Shown here piece after piece: positions 48,830 to 59,672 of a DNA stretch of 64,000 bases (positions are counted from its first letter, which is position 1; each line of letters begins with the position of its first letter). The position numbers and the translations under genes were made by a program. Under the pieces are notes generated by a model that worked only from the letters and a program-made list of their open reading frames with translations, had not been told where the DNA came from and searched no databases. The stretch covers positions 1-64,000 of the forward strand of contig NC_052489.1 of NCBI RefSeq assembly GCF_009730915.1. Reading direction: 5' to 3'. The stretch comes from Dioscorea cayenensis subsp. rotundata. Taxonomy: Eukaryota; Streptophyta; Magnoliopsida; Dioscoreales; Dioscoreaceae.

Positions 48830-50560
48830 CTTTCAGGATGAATTTGCTACAAGAGAGAATGCCACTTTAAATCACGCTGGAAAAGGTCGTTAGACTTCAA
48901 GCTTATGGTTGACTTGTCACGTTTAGAAACCTTTTTCTCCTTTAAACAAGTCAAACAAGCTTCATTCAATCTTTGAGTTGATAAAGCCCTCAGTTGTGAT
49001 GGTTTCCCCATATTCTTCTTTAAAAAATTTTGGCCAACAATGCGTAATGATCTCAAAAAATTGTGTGATGACTCTTATATTGCAAAGACCAACTTAACAA
49101 GAATTAACTAGGCATGTATTTTGGGAAAGAGGAGTGGGGCGAACCCACTTAAGACCCAGGGACGTGCACAAGCCTCGGTGAAATAAATGGGGATAGGGCC
49201 GCGCTCACGTGGGCGCTGGAACCACCCATACACAACCACTATTCACAACTCCCAAAAATGTGCCCTCAGCCGAGAATCGAACTCTCACCACTCGGTGAGA
49301 GCTCTATCGGCGACCCGTGTACCAATAGACCCAAAGGTCGTTGGCAAACTAGGCATGTATTGCTCTAATACCAATAGTGAAAGCTTCTGAATTCCCCTAA
49401 GGTTTTAGGCCAATCTCCAAATTATTTAAAGATTTTGGCCTAAAGACTCAGAAAGATACTGGACCCCTTAATTGATATTTTCTCAATCAGGATTTATAAA
49501 GCGTTGTTGCATCTCAAACAACATAGATACTGGGCTCCTTAATTGATATCTTCTCTGGATTCATAATGGGTTGTTGCATCTCAAATGACATTGTTACTAC
49601 TAATGAGCTAATTTACAGCTCTCAGAAAACAAAGGATCCTTGTAAACATGATCAAAGTAAACTTCACTAAAACCTTTGATATAGCGAATTGGGACTTCCG
49701 ATTGGAGTAGTTGTCAGCGCAAGGCTTCGTACCCAGCTAGATAGATTAGATTAAATTGATTCTTTATAGCTTTAAGGCCTCTGTTCTTATAAATGGCTCC
49801 TCATGTGGCTACATTAGATATCGGCTCATTCTTAAACAAGGCGATTATCTCTCACCCCTCTTGTTTGTGCTTGTCATGTATATGCTAATTTCATGTCCAC
49901 ACATGACATTTCCTCTAGGATCCTATACGGTGTTCCATTGGTGGCGAAATGATAAAATTTGTCATCATTAGTATGTGGATGACCTATCATTTTGTTTGTC
50001 GGAGGTGGAGAATATATTAGAATAATAATGCTCATAATGTATCTATTCAAGGGTATTTTGGGGTTGACAATTAACTGTCACAAACATGTTTGTATTTCTT
50101 TAGATGTGAGCGTATGTCGGAACCATCTCTTACTAAGACGTTTAATTGCACCAATCAGTACGTTGGCTCTTACCTACATCAATGCCTTCATCTTTAGGAG
50201 ACAACCCAATCTGCGAGACTTGGAAAAACTTATTTTAGCATCAAATCTAGGCTCTCTTCTTGGAAATCTAAACTTCTTGAGCTTGCCCTTGTGAATGTAG
50301 TGCTCACATCTATTCTGATATATTGGATGTTTATTTTTAAACTCCCTTATGGGTAGCAAAGTTATTCTATTTAAGTTACACCTGATGTTGATAGGACCGG
50401 GTGTTAGCTAGCCAGTTACAGAAGCCTTTGCAAACCCAAGAACTAGGGAGAGTTAGGAATTCTAAACATTTACAAATTGAACTTCACCTTCCTAGGAAAG
50501 TGATGGTAGAAGACCATAATTGGGGTGAGCTAATGTGGCTGTAATGTCGTCTAGTTTACT
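48830..50560 (+). pseudogene. LINE (L1-type) reverse-transcriptase relic
   Basis: Translated pieces in order: LETFFSFKQVKQASFNL, GFPIFFFKKFWPTMRNDL, then after a SINE insertion SGFIKRCCISNN, ELIYSSQKTKD, VLINGSSCGYIRYR with LKQGDYLSPLLFVLVM, and YVDDLSF (the usual YADDL catalytic box). These are the fingers and palm motifs of plant L1 reverse transcriptases. Frames shift repeatedly. Within it, a unit of about 75 bases is tandemly duplicated (49445-49600, with CTTAATTGATATYTTCTC in both). The start of the domain is missing. Confidence 0.88.
49121..49346 (-). mobile_element. tRNA-derived SINE, 226 bp, inside the LINE relic
   Basis: A perfect 15-bp duplication (AACTAGGCATGTATT, 49106-49120 and 49347-49361) flanks it. 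On the minus strand the A box TGGTACACGGG (49324-49314) fits the consensus at every fixed position. The B box AGTTCGATTCT (49283-49273) fits at 9 of 11. The body is GC-rich compared with its surroundings. The tail is not poly(A) but ends CTCTTTCCCAA. The insertion is young relative to the LINE. Confidence 0.92.
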
Positions 50561-50592
50561 AGTTTGGAATTGGCAAATTTGGAATTATTTCA

Positions 50593-50625
50593 GTCAATTA
50601 TATATATATATATATATATATATAT
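50593..50625 (+). repeat. (TA)n microsatellite
   Basis: An uninterrupted TA run lies after the LINE relic. Confidence 0.9.
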
Positions 50626-50814
50626 TTGCTGCAAATGTTTTTTAAACAATCTTCCCCTTTTAAGGACTGCATCATCACTTCTGAAGCGAAAAGAATCAAA
50701 TTGAAGTTGGTTAGCATAGTAAAGCATGGTTTGGGGTTTTTGAGATCCTAAGATATAGAGGCAGGAGATCTTGAAAAGACCATTGTTTGCAAGTGCCACT
50801 AGGGATTTATTTTA

Positions 50815-50818
<4 letters not shown>

Positions 50819-50864
<46 letters not shown>
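50819..50864 (+). repeat. (ATT)n microsatellite
   Basis: An uninterrupted ATT run follows TTTATTTTATTTTA. It may mark the degenerate 3' tail of a retroelement. Confidence 0.9.
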
Positions 50865-50870
<6 letters not shown>

Positions 50871-52993
50871 AGGAATGTGGATTAACCATTACACTGGGAA
50901 AAGATTGTCATATCTTTGTGGCCATTTTGTGGTGTTTTTTTTTTTGTAGTAGAGTCGTAGCTTTCCTCTCCTGTGTATTTACTTTTTGTGTTGTTTTAAA
51001 TTTTGCGTGAAAATCTTATACTATTAATCTAGTGAACCATTGAGATTTCAATTGCCATTCGTCTGAAAATATGAACAAGGGGAGAATCAATATTTGAAAT
51101 GAAACATCTGAAAGGCTGTGTTTCTGTCCAGTGATGTCATCATCTAGCTGTTAGTATCCTATAATTTTTCACATAATTTGATTCTTTAGTAGATGGGTTG
51201 TATGTTAATAACAAGTGAAATTGGCATATATCTCTCTATGAAATTATATTATTCGTACACCTCATCAAATATCTATATACGTGTATATATGTCAAATGAA
51301 ATTATTTTAAGTACGTAGACAAAGTAATATTGTTTGGATGCAGCCCCTACAATGAACATTTGAACTGAGGCAGGGCCCTAGTTTCTGAGTTTTTTATGAT
51401 ATTTTCACTGAATTTTTATAGCCTTTGATTTAAGGGTGTTAGTAAATACTAAATAGACATCCGAAGGAAATATAGGTTTTTAATATGGATAAATTACAGT
51501 TTTATTGAAAAACAAAGGACACAAGGAGTTTTCTCACTAGAAATGAGGTACACAAAACAAAAGAAGATAAAAGCAGGAAAATAAACAACAACTAGACTAG
51601 TGAAGAATTGGCAACACAGGCCGGCCCAACATATCTGATGGAGTATCCTACTTTTGCACTAAGTTATGGTTTGAATCGCCCGTTTGGTTTGAGATTCTTC
51701 CGTTTAAAAAATTGAGGGAGCGCTAAACCGGTTTGGTTTTGTTTGTTAATAATAGAGATTTGTTTAATTGTTTAGTAATAACAAAAAAAATTGAGTAAAT
51801 ACTACTATATGAATTAGCTGTATTATATCCTCATGAATATACAAAGGCTTCGATAAATATCAATGATATGAGACAAAAGGACTGACAGGACTAAAATACA
51901 TGTTTATTCTCTGCTATAGTGAGTCTCGCTTATGCTTATTTTGAAGGTATCTAGTACGTAAATAATTTGTTCATATATGATATATATTATTGAAATAGTT
52001 AGGATATAATTTGATTACCAATCTCTAAGGTATTGTTAATTTTTGTATGGTATTTTTAGTCTTTTTTAAAATAGCATTGATTTTATTGTCAGGTAGTCAG
52101 GTTATTAAGGATAATGCAAATATTAATATTTCATGGATGATCGTAACATTTAATTCAATTCGAAACCAAGGAACAAGAAGAGGATCAAGAGGAATGAACC
52201 CATGAGCTTCACCCCTAACAACTAAGCTACAATTTATTTTTAATAAATTAATATATATATATATATATTATAATTGTTGGACATCGGTTTCTTAAACACT
52301 AACTTTCGATTCAATGAGAATATCAACATAAATAGAAAGCTCAACTTTCTTAAATGGTGGCAGAGTAATAAATTCTCATGCACGTTATTTGTGTGAGTTG
52401 CAAAAAATAAGGTTTGATTTCATTCATGGTCACATGTATTTTTCATTAATTTTAGCTGTGGTCACAAAAAAAAAAATTTAACATGAAAATCACTTAATTT
52501 TTTTTTATTGCGTATATGTCTAGGCAGACATGTGATACAACAAGTTCCTAATTCTAGCCACAAAGCTGTAACGCAAGTTTGCATAGATGATTGATAATGA
52601 TTTTTCATGGTTGGATGGATGATATTTACTTATTTATCTTTCATTTTTTTGGAGTGGTTATTTTTATTATATACATATTGATGTTTAGAGTTTTGAATGG
52701 CTCAATTATATTGGATGTTCATGTTTTGACATACTAATATGGTTTCTTTGTAGCATGTGTTACAATTTTTTTATATTAAACATGTATTTTTGTGGCGTAC
52801 TCATTGATATATGGAAAAAAAACTACTGTATAAACAACCACCTTATTAGAAAACGTTCCATTTTATTTGTTATATTTTTATTTGAATTCTTCAACCAAAC
52901 TATGCATAATATACGTAAATATTACTTATTGTAATTAGATTAAATTAACTATATTAATAATACAATAAGCACAACAACAACCATCCCTGGAAG
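50865..52993. other. AT-rich intergenic sequence
   Basis: A minus-strand stretch near 51490-51600 ending in TCAATAAAACTGTAAT looks like a LINE 3' end but is unsupported. No gene is recognised. Confidence 0.4.
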
Positions 52994-53633
52994 TAGAGGT
53001 GGGCAAAATTGGATCTGGTTTTTTGGATCGAAAAAAACTCGATCTGTATTTGACCCAATTTAAATGAATATTTGGTTTAAACTGAATCGGATATCCAATT
53101 TCCATATCCAAATTTAAGTTTATCGACCATATGAATTTTTTAATATATAATATCACATTAAAAATTAATATAACAAATTTATAATTTACAAAAAAAACTA
53201 AAATTTTATATTATATTCTCTACACAAAAATAATAAAAAGTTTTATCAACCCTAAGCAATACAAAAGAAAATCAAATATTTCTAGAAATATTAAATATCT
53301 TATTAATAATAAGGCTAGAGAAAAGATGGGCGGATGAGGACTAGAAGAGAGAAATTAAGAGAAAAATAAATATATTTTAAAGGGACTGATTAATGTATAG
53401 GATGTTTTTTTTAATTTATTCATATATATTCATATATATTATGAATTTGGTTTTAAGTTTTTAACCCATATAAAATTTATATACTGAAAACCAAATCGGA
53501 TTCCAATACTAGTTTTCATCTAAAAACTTTGGATCGAGTTTCCAATTCTTTTTTAGTTTAGATACCCGCAGATCTAAGAATCGGATAGTGGATCAAATCA
53601 TGAGATCAAGGTTTTTATTTTTGCTCACCCATA
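52994..53633. mobile_element. hAT-type MITE, 640 bp
   Basis: The left end is TAGAGGTGGGCAAAAT; the right end reversed is TATGGGTGAGCAAAAA. The flanking 8-mers CCTGGAAG (52986-52993) and TCTGGGAG (53634-53641) agree at 6 of 8 positions, as expected for an old hAT duplication. Subterminal GGATC/GATCC words occur in both orientations around an AT-rich core. Confidence 0.78.
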
Positions 53634-54095
53634 TCTGGGAGTTTGAAACTGAAGCCAAGACTATTGCAGACCTCAATGGTGACATGGTAACGAATAGATA
53701 AGTGAGTAATTACAACAATCCAAAATAAGAGAATTGTATGAATTTTAATTTCTGTTATACTAAAAAAAGTTACGTGGACAACCTTATGATTCAATAGGTA
53801 AATGAATTAATGTAACATTCATTTGTTTAATGTTATCTAAAATTATTTTATGTCATCTCGAAATCTTTTGATTTTGTAGTAATTGTTTTAATTTTTTTTT
53901 TAATTAAATTTTTAAAAAGTATTTAGTGATTTTTCTTTTTATTTATTTATTAAAAGAACACATTATTGGAGAGTGGTTGGTACCCATGACACAAAACCAT
54001 TTTTATTTTAATCAATTCAACCATGAATTAATCCACCAATAATCAGATTATTACAGGTAGCTCAAAGAAACATAACGAAATTCAGGTACGTGAGA

Positions 54096-56036
54096 ATGGT
54101 ATTCTTGAAACAACCGACAAAAGAACAAGAGCTCTCTTCCCTCCTGCAAACCCTCCATGAGCATCATCCGCTCCATCCTCGCCACTACGCCCCCATCTTT
54201 CAGCTCCTCACCCGCTTCCGTGGCTCCCTCTCCCAGGCCAAGCAGCTCCACGCACACCTCACGCTCCGCGGCCTCCGCCCCGATGCCTTCCTCGCTGCAA
54301 AGATGGTTGCTTTGTACTCCAGCTCCCGCGACCGACGAACCGCTACTCTTCTATCTCGCCAAGTTCCATGTCCCTCTACCCTTCTCTTCAACGCCCTCAT
54401 TCGCGGCCACTCCCTCTTTGCCTCCCCCTTAGAGACCCTGGACGTCTTCCGTCAAATGCAATCACACGGGCTTCCGCCCGACCACTTCAGCTTCCCCTTC
54501 GCCCTCAAGTGCTGCGCTGAGCTGCAGTTTCTTCCCCTTGGACAGTCCCTCCACTCCCAGTGCCTGCGCTTCGGCCTCGAGAAAGATGTCTACGTCGGGA
54601 GCTCTTTGGTTAACATGTACGCTAAATGCGGTGAGCTTCTCTTTGCCCATCATCTGTTTGACGCTATGCTTGTGAGAGATATTTCGTCTTGGAACGCTCT
54701 GATCACAGGATACATGAAGTTTGGTGCCGTAGAGATGGCGAAGGAGTTGTTTGATGATATGCCTAAAAGAAATATTGTTACTTGGACCGCTATGATCTCG
54801 GGTTACTCTCAAAACGGGATGGCTGACAGTGCATTGAGCTTGTTTGAAGATATGAAAAGGGAAGGCTCTCAGGTGCAGCCCAATTGGGTCACAATTGTCA
54901 GTGTGCTGCCTGCATGCGCACATTCAGCTGCTCTGGAGCAAGGACAACGGATACATGATTATGCCACTGCCATGGGAATGGATGCACATCCAACAGTTCG
55001 GATTGCACTTGTGACCATGTATGCCAAGTGTGGCAACCTTGTGGCTGCTCGCAGATGTTTCACTAGCATACTTGGGGAGGACGACAACAACAGCAAGAAT
55101 GATTTGGTTCCCTGGAACGCTATGATTGCCGCATACGCATCCCATGGGCTTGGAGCTGAAGCTGCCACACTATTTGAAGACATGATAAAGACTGGTGTTA
55201 GGCCCGATTCAGTCACGTTCACGAGTTTGCTATCAGGATGCAGCCATTCAGGTTTGGTAGAAGATGGATTGAAGTATTTTGATTCCATGAGGACAGTGTA
55301 CTCTGTGGAGCCTCAAGCTGAGCATTATGCTTGTGTCGTGGACCTCCTGGGCAGGGCGGGTCGCTTGGATGAAGCTGTTGGGATTATTGAAAGGATGAAT
55401 GTTGTTGAAGTGGGTCCAAGTGTTTGGGGTTCACTCCTCTCAGCTTGCCGGACTTTCCGGAACTTGGAGTATGGGGAGATGGCAGCCAATAGGTTGTTTG
55501 TTTTAGAACCCGAGAATAGCGGCAATTATGTTCTGCTTTGTAATATATATGCTGATTTTGGAAAGTGGGAGGAAGTCAAGAAATTAAGATCTCTTCTCAA
55601 GGAGAGGGGGATACGAAAGAGCCCTGGTTGCAGCTGGACAGAGATCAATGGAAAAATCCACGCATTCTTTGAGGGGGACAAGTCTCATCCACAATCAAGA
55701 CAGATACAAATATTATTGGAAGATTTGGACAAGAAAATGAAGGCTGCCGGATACGTGCCGGATACTAGATATGTGTTGCATGATATCAGTGAGGAGGAGA
55801 AGGAATGTAGTCTGAAGACCCACAGTGAGAAACTGGCGATTGCCTTCGGCCTTCTCAATGCTTCACCTGGGACAGTTAGAGTCTTGAGAGTGACCAAAAA
55901 CCTTCGCATATGTGGAGATTGCCATATGTTTGCTAAATTCATCTCTAACATCTATTCGCAAGAAATCATAATTAGAGATGTTAACCGCTTCCATCATTTC
56001 AAAACTGGTACGTGCTCATGTGGAGACCATTGGTGA
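54096..56036 (+). CDS. PPR protein of the PLS-E-DYW class, probable organellar RNA editing factor
   Basis: A single intronless frame of 646 residues from the ATG at 54096 (the frame is open six bases further, but only to a GTG). Degenerate 35-residue pentatricopeptide repeats run from about residue 60 to 430, with typical phrases SSWNALITGYMK, TWTAMISGYSQNG and YACVVDLLGRAGRLDEA. E motifs follow (GNYVLLCNIYADFGKWEEV, SPGCSWTEINGKIHAFF). The DYW deaminase domain has HSEKLAIAFGLL (His576, Glu578), CGDCH (Cys606, Cys609) and CSCG (Cys640, Cys642). Such proteins bind organelle transcripts and deaminate specific cytidines to uridine. The last three residues are DHW instead of DYW. The target and organelle are not readable here. 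The N-terminus shows no obvious transit peptide. Confidence 0.95.
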   Translation: MVFLKQPTKEQELSSLLQTLHEHHPLHPRHYAPIFQLLTRFRGSLSQAKQLHAHLTLRGLRPDAFLAAKMVALYSSSRDRRTATLLSRQVPCPSTLLFNALIRGHSLFASPLETLDVFRQMQSHGLPPDHFSFPFALKCCAELQFLPLGQSLHSQCLRFGLEKDVYVGSSLVNMYAKCGELLFAHHLFDAMLVRDISSWNALITGYMKFGAVEMAKELFDDMPKRNIVTWTAMISGYSQNGMADSALSLFEDMKREGSQVQPNWVTIVSVLPACAHSAALEQGQRIHDYATAMGMDAHPTVRIALVTMYAKCGNLVAARRCFTSILGEDDNNSKNDLVPWNAMIAAYASHGLGAEAATLFEDMIKTGVRPDSVTFTSLLSGCSHSGLVEDGLKYFDSMRTVYSVEPQAEHYACVVDLLGRAGRLDEAVGIIERMNVVEVGPSVWGSLLSACRTFRNLEYGEMAANRLFVLEPENSGNYVLLCNIYADFGKWEEVKKLRSLLKERGIRKSPGCSWTEINGKIHAFFEGDKSHPQSRQIQILLEDLDKKMKAAGYVPDTRYVLHDISEEEKECSLKTHSEKLAIAFGLLNASPGTVRVLRVTKNLRICGDCHMFAKFISNIYSQEIIIRDVNRFHHFKTGTCSCGDHW

Positions 56037-57268
56037 CCACAATAAAGGGCAGTTGTCACAGCACTAGTTTTTAATCTGGAAGAATACTTGTGTAATTATT
56101 TGTTATTCCAAAACATCAAAGTACATTTTGCATATGAACACAAATTATCGACAACATGACAACTCATCAATGCCCCTCTACTCGATTTTTTTTTTTAGAA
56201 TTTAGGATTAGAATTTAAGAGAGTTTAGAGTTAGGATTTAAGATTTACATAGTGTTTGGATTTAGAAGTTGAAGGGAAAGTAGGGGGGAGAGAAAGTGAG
56301 GGAAAGTAAAAGATGGGTTCAACCCTCGTTTGGATAACAAATTTTATGGAGAGAAAAGAAATGAGATTTCTCTAATAAACCTTGTTTGGTTTGGGAAGAA
56401 AAAAAAAATGAAAGGATATATAATAATATGATTTATTAATTATACCCTTATTATTAAATAAAAAATTACACATTTCTCTTTAAACACATAGATTATGAAT
56501 ATCTCAAATAAATTCACATATTTTTAAAAAAATTTTAAAAAATAGAATTATATTAAGATAAATTATTCTAAAGATGAATTGAGAATTAAAAAAACATAAC
56601 ATAAACAAACAAACAAAAAAAAAATAAACAAAAAAAAAAACACATAAAAAACAAAAATTTGTTATGAGAGTCATGTGAATACGGATTAAAATAAAATTAA
56701 ATTAAAAAAATGAAAAAAAAAAACTTATAAAGTGGTGTTATGTAATTAATTTTAAAAAATAAAAGTAATAAGGTCTTTTACTAAGCTCTCCCCCAGCACC
56801 CCAAATCGAGGGGCCAGGAAAAGAGAGATCTCAGAGGGTCAAAATTAACCCTTCCCTTCGTTAAATTAAAAATATCAATCCAAACAAAAGAAAGACCGAC
56901 TCTAACCCTCCAAAACCCCCTCAATCCAAACATAGCATAAGGACTGATATAACTAAATTAAAAAAATATAAAAAAATAAAAAAATCATAATTTAAAATAA
57001 AAAATTATAAAAATAAATTTAGAAAAATAGATGAACATTTAAGGGAATTATGCCTTTATTTTATGTTTCTTGTAGAAAACTGCTAAAGCATAAGTCTGAT
57101 AATTACTACCATTAGAAAATTTGATGTTTCAACCAACACAAATCAAACCAAAATTCAAAATTTCAAGGTCAAGAGGTAATACAAATATGGCGTGCATGCA
57201 CCATTGAATGGATAAAAAACCAAAACTACTCAGAACTCCAAATAAAACTCATTCCTAATTTCTTTTGC
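56037..57268. other. Intergenic sequence with a MITE-like segment
   Basis: The PPR 3' flank is followed by a segment at about 56249-56935 with inverted ends (listed next) and by A-rich sequence. No gene is recognised. Confidence 0.5.
56249..56935. mobile_element. MITE-like segment with short inverted ends
   Basis: The left end reads CATAGTGTTTGGATT; the right end reversed reads TGCTATGTTTGGATTGAGG. Both ends continue into G-rich or C-rich words. The GTTTGG start is typical of plant MITEs, but the flanking triplets (TTA and TAA) are not a proper duplication on one strand. The superfamily is undecided and the boundaries approximate. Confidence 0.5.
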
Positions 57269-58905
57269 TCATTTCCTCCTGAGATTGATTTTACTTTTGC
57301 CTCGCCGCTTGCCTTTCTTCAGCTTTAATTTCCTTTTTGACTTTTTCCCAATCCCACCTGCAGGCTTCAAGAATGACTTAGTATCGTCACTGTGTGAACC
57401 TCCTCCAGCGGCCATTTCCACATCTGTTCAAGGACAAGATAGTCTGGTTTAATCAGCTAAAATGTAACAATTACATTTGAGGATAATATCACATGTCTGA
57501 TGGGGGAAAAAATCAAACATAGCTCAACAAGGAGAAGGATTTTCTGCAGATTACTTTGTTGCAAAAACCAGTCCAATGAAGTCTTTATATGAAACTGTAG
57601 GAAAAGGCCAGCGCAACCTTAATTTAATTTACAGTTAGACTGCAATCAATGAAATCTGATGTTGGCACATAAAAGTTAGTAGCTATAGCTTGAAAAAATT
57701 GGTCTTCGATTGTCTGATTTGTTTACAAATAAATAAATAAAGATAATGAGAAAAAAGATTAGTTTCATTCAAGAATATAGCACAAAACACAGCTTTAAAA
57801 AGGGAAAGAAGTCTTGGGTCCAATCATGCATGAGCTAGAAACATTGAAACGATGTATAAGAGTGCAGTCAGGTTCAACATTACCGAATAAAATGAAGTGA
57901 AAAAAAAGGGATAAATTCTAAGTCTGATCACAGACATATAAAACATAAGGCAGATCATGTTTAATGTTACAAACTTTTGTCATGTAAAATACAATTAAGA
58001 GTCAGAGGCATGCTTTTGTGAATGGGAGAACTTCCAAAACCACCAATTGCATTTGCACCAACACCAAACTTTAAGGAACCTTAGGGAAAAATATCAGCAT
58101 TGATCATCCAAAATCAATCATTCTGGTGTTCTAAAGGCTAAAGTTGTTTCAGCTTTTTTAATCTATAACAAGCAGCCAAGTCCTAGCGCTAGTGATAAAA
58201 ATTTCATTTATGATCCAAGAATAGTTTTCCAGCATACACATACAAATCATCCAATAATTTTAATCAAGTTATCTATTTGAAAGAAGCAGTTGCTATATCT
58301 ATGGGATCCACAAGAACAATGACTTTGATAAGAATCTAGAGCTTTTATGAAATCCGAGGTCTAAACATCCCCCAAATAGAGACACCAAAAGAGTGAAATT
58401 GTCCTCTGCTAATATAAAAAGCCATAGCAGTCACAATTGAAGCTCAGACAAACGTATGGTTCAAGAGCATAATGAAGAACATCAAATAAACTAAATATAA
58501 TAATTTCATTGTGTTTAAAATTAGTCATCTTAGTCCAAGTAATGAAATAAGATTTATCACAACAAAGGAATCACTAGCTATGATCCATCCAAATTCCAAT
58601 ATAGAGCAAATAAAACTAAATAACACCGACAAACTAAGATGAAGCATTTATCAATATAAATTTTTGAAAGCTGATAACGAGGGTAAGAAAGGTAGCTAGA
58701 AAGAAAGCTCACCCATGGATATGGGAGTAGAGGCCACGGAAGGGGTTTCATCTTTGCGGGTGCGGACTTGAAGCTTGGGAGCGGCGAGGGCGGCCTCCTG
58801 CGCAGCAAGCTTGGCAGCATCCTTGTTCTCGTAGAAAGGTTCAGCTATCTCCCTCCTCAGAGTCCTCAGCCTCTTCTTCTTTTTCGATCTTAGAGACTTT
58901 GCCAT
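57269..58905 (-). CDS. LLPH-like small basic nucleolar protein
   Basis: Two exons on the minus strand (58905-58713 and 57423-57269) join through a GT-AG intron of about 1.3 kb to give 115 residues. The start MAKSLRSKKKKRLRTLRREI matches the MAKSLRSK...R.R start of the LLPH family (learning-associated protein homologue). In plants it is followed by EPFYENKDAAKLAAQEAALA, as here. The C-terminus is very basic (GKKSKRKLKLKKGKRRGKSK). LLPH homologues are nucleolar and linked to large-subunit ribosome assembly. A telo-box lies just upstream, common in plant ribosome-biogenesis genes. The exon 2 join (ATGG|AT) restores a clean frame. The gene looks intact. Confidence 0.88.
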
Positions 58906-58935
58906 CCCTGATCCCCTCTCGCTCTGTCTGCGGCG

Positions 58936-58944
58936 CTAGGGTTT
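58936..58944 (-). promoter_or_regulatory. Telo-box upstream of the LLPH-like gene
   Basis: The minus strand reads AAACCCTAG here, about 30 bases before the start codon, so in the leader or at the transcription start. Telo-boxes are enriched in promoters of plant ribosomal and translation genes, which fits the gene. Confidence 0.65.
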
Positions 58945-59212
58945 TCTACGAGGCCAAGCGAGGTGCGAGTGTGAGAACAAGCTAACCCACAATCCTCATA
59001 ACTCATAAGTCAATACATACCCTACGAAAATTGTGAAAATTATGAATAAACACCATTATTTTACGGACCCAAAAAAAAAAATTTATATATATATATAATT
59101 TTATAAACATAAATAAATCACTCTTTATTGAATTATTTATTATTTATTTATTTTGCATATAACCCACCCATTAATTAATTTTTTTAAGCTAATAAAACTC
59201 ATGAACAATTAA

Positions 59213-59501
59213 CCTTAGCGGCCAGACTGAGATCTCTGTTGTCTTTTGATGGACCTCTTCACCTCATATGTTGGTCGTCCATTATGTTTTTGTTTTTTGT
59301 GTTAAGGGTGCCTCACCCCTGTGATGCCCCACTTAATTTTATGTTTTGCTTATATTTGCTATCATCTTCTGTCTGTTGATCTTTTTTTTGTTTCTATGTT
59401 GTTGTGTTTGTTTATTCGTTTTTGTTTTTTCCTCCGTCTTTGTTTGTTCAATTTACTTTTTCTAATAAATCTATGGTTTTTCACTTTTTTTAAAAAAACT
59501 A
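59213..59501 (+). repeat. Truncated LINE 3' end
   Basis: A TTTG-rich segment ends TTTCTAATAAATCTATGG and an A-tract, as L1 3' ends do. Similar 13-mers flank it: TAACCTTAGCGGC at 59211 and TAACCTTGGTGGC at 59501, 11 of 13 identical, like a decayed target duplication. No coding sequence remains. Confidence 0.55.
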
Positions 59502-59672
59502 ACCTTGGTGGCTTGGCTTGTGGACCCTAAAGGAAGAGCAGATCACCAATTATCTTATATTATTGAAAACATTGATCATCGAGTAAACTTACAAATAAAT
59601 GTATATATATATAAGAGCATCCAGCTATTGCCCATAGGCTCATAGCATTTCCTTTTTTTTAAGCACATTATA

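Noticed and set aside
52270-52390. A small LTR starting TGTTGGACATCGG
   Set aside because: No opposite end or flanking duplication is visible; the word alone is not enough.
54090-54095. Earlier start of the PPR gene at 54090
   Set aside because: The codon there is GTG. The first ATG in frame is 54096 and gives a normal protein.
54157-54432. Serine- and proline-rich frame inside the PPR gene
   Set aside because: It is a shadow of the GC-rich start of the PPR coding sequence.
58578-58820. An 80-residue minus-strand frame at the LLPH-like gene
   Set aside because: It overlaps exon 1 in another frame and runs into the intron; a shadow.
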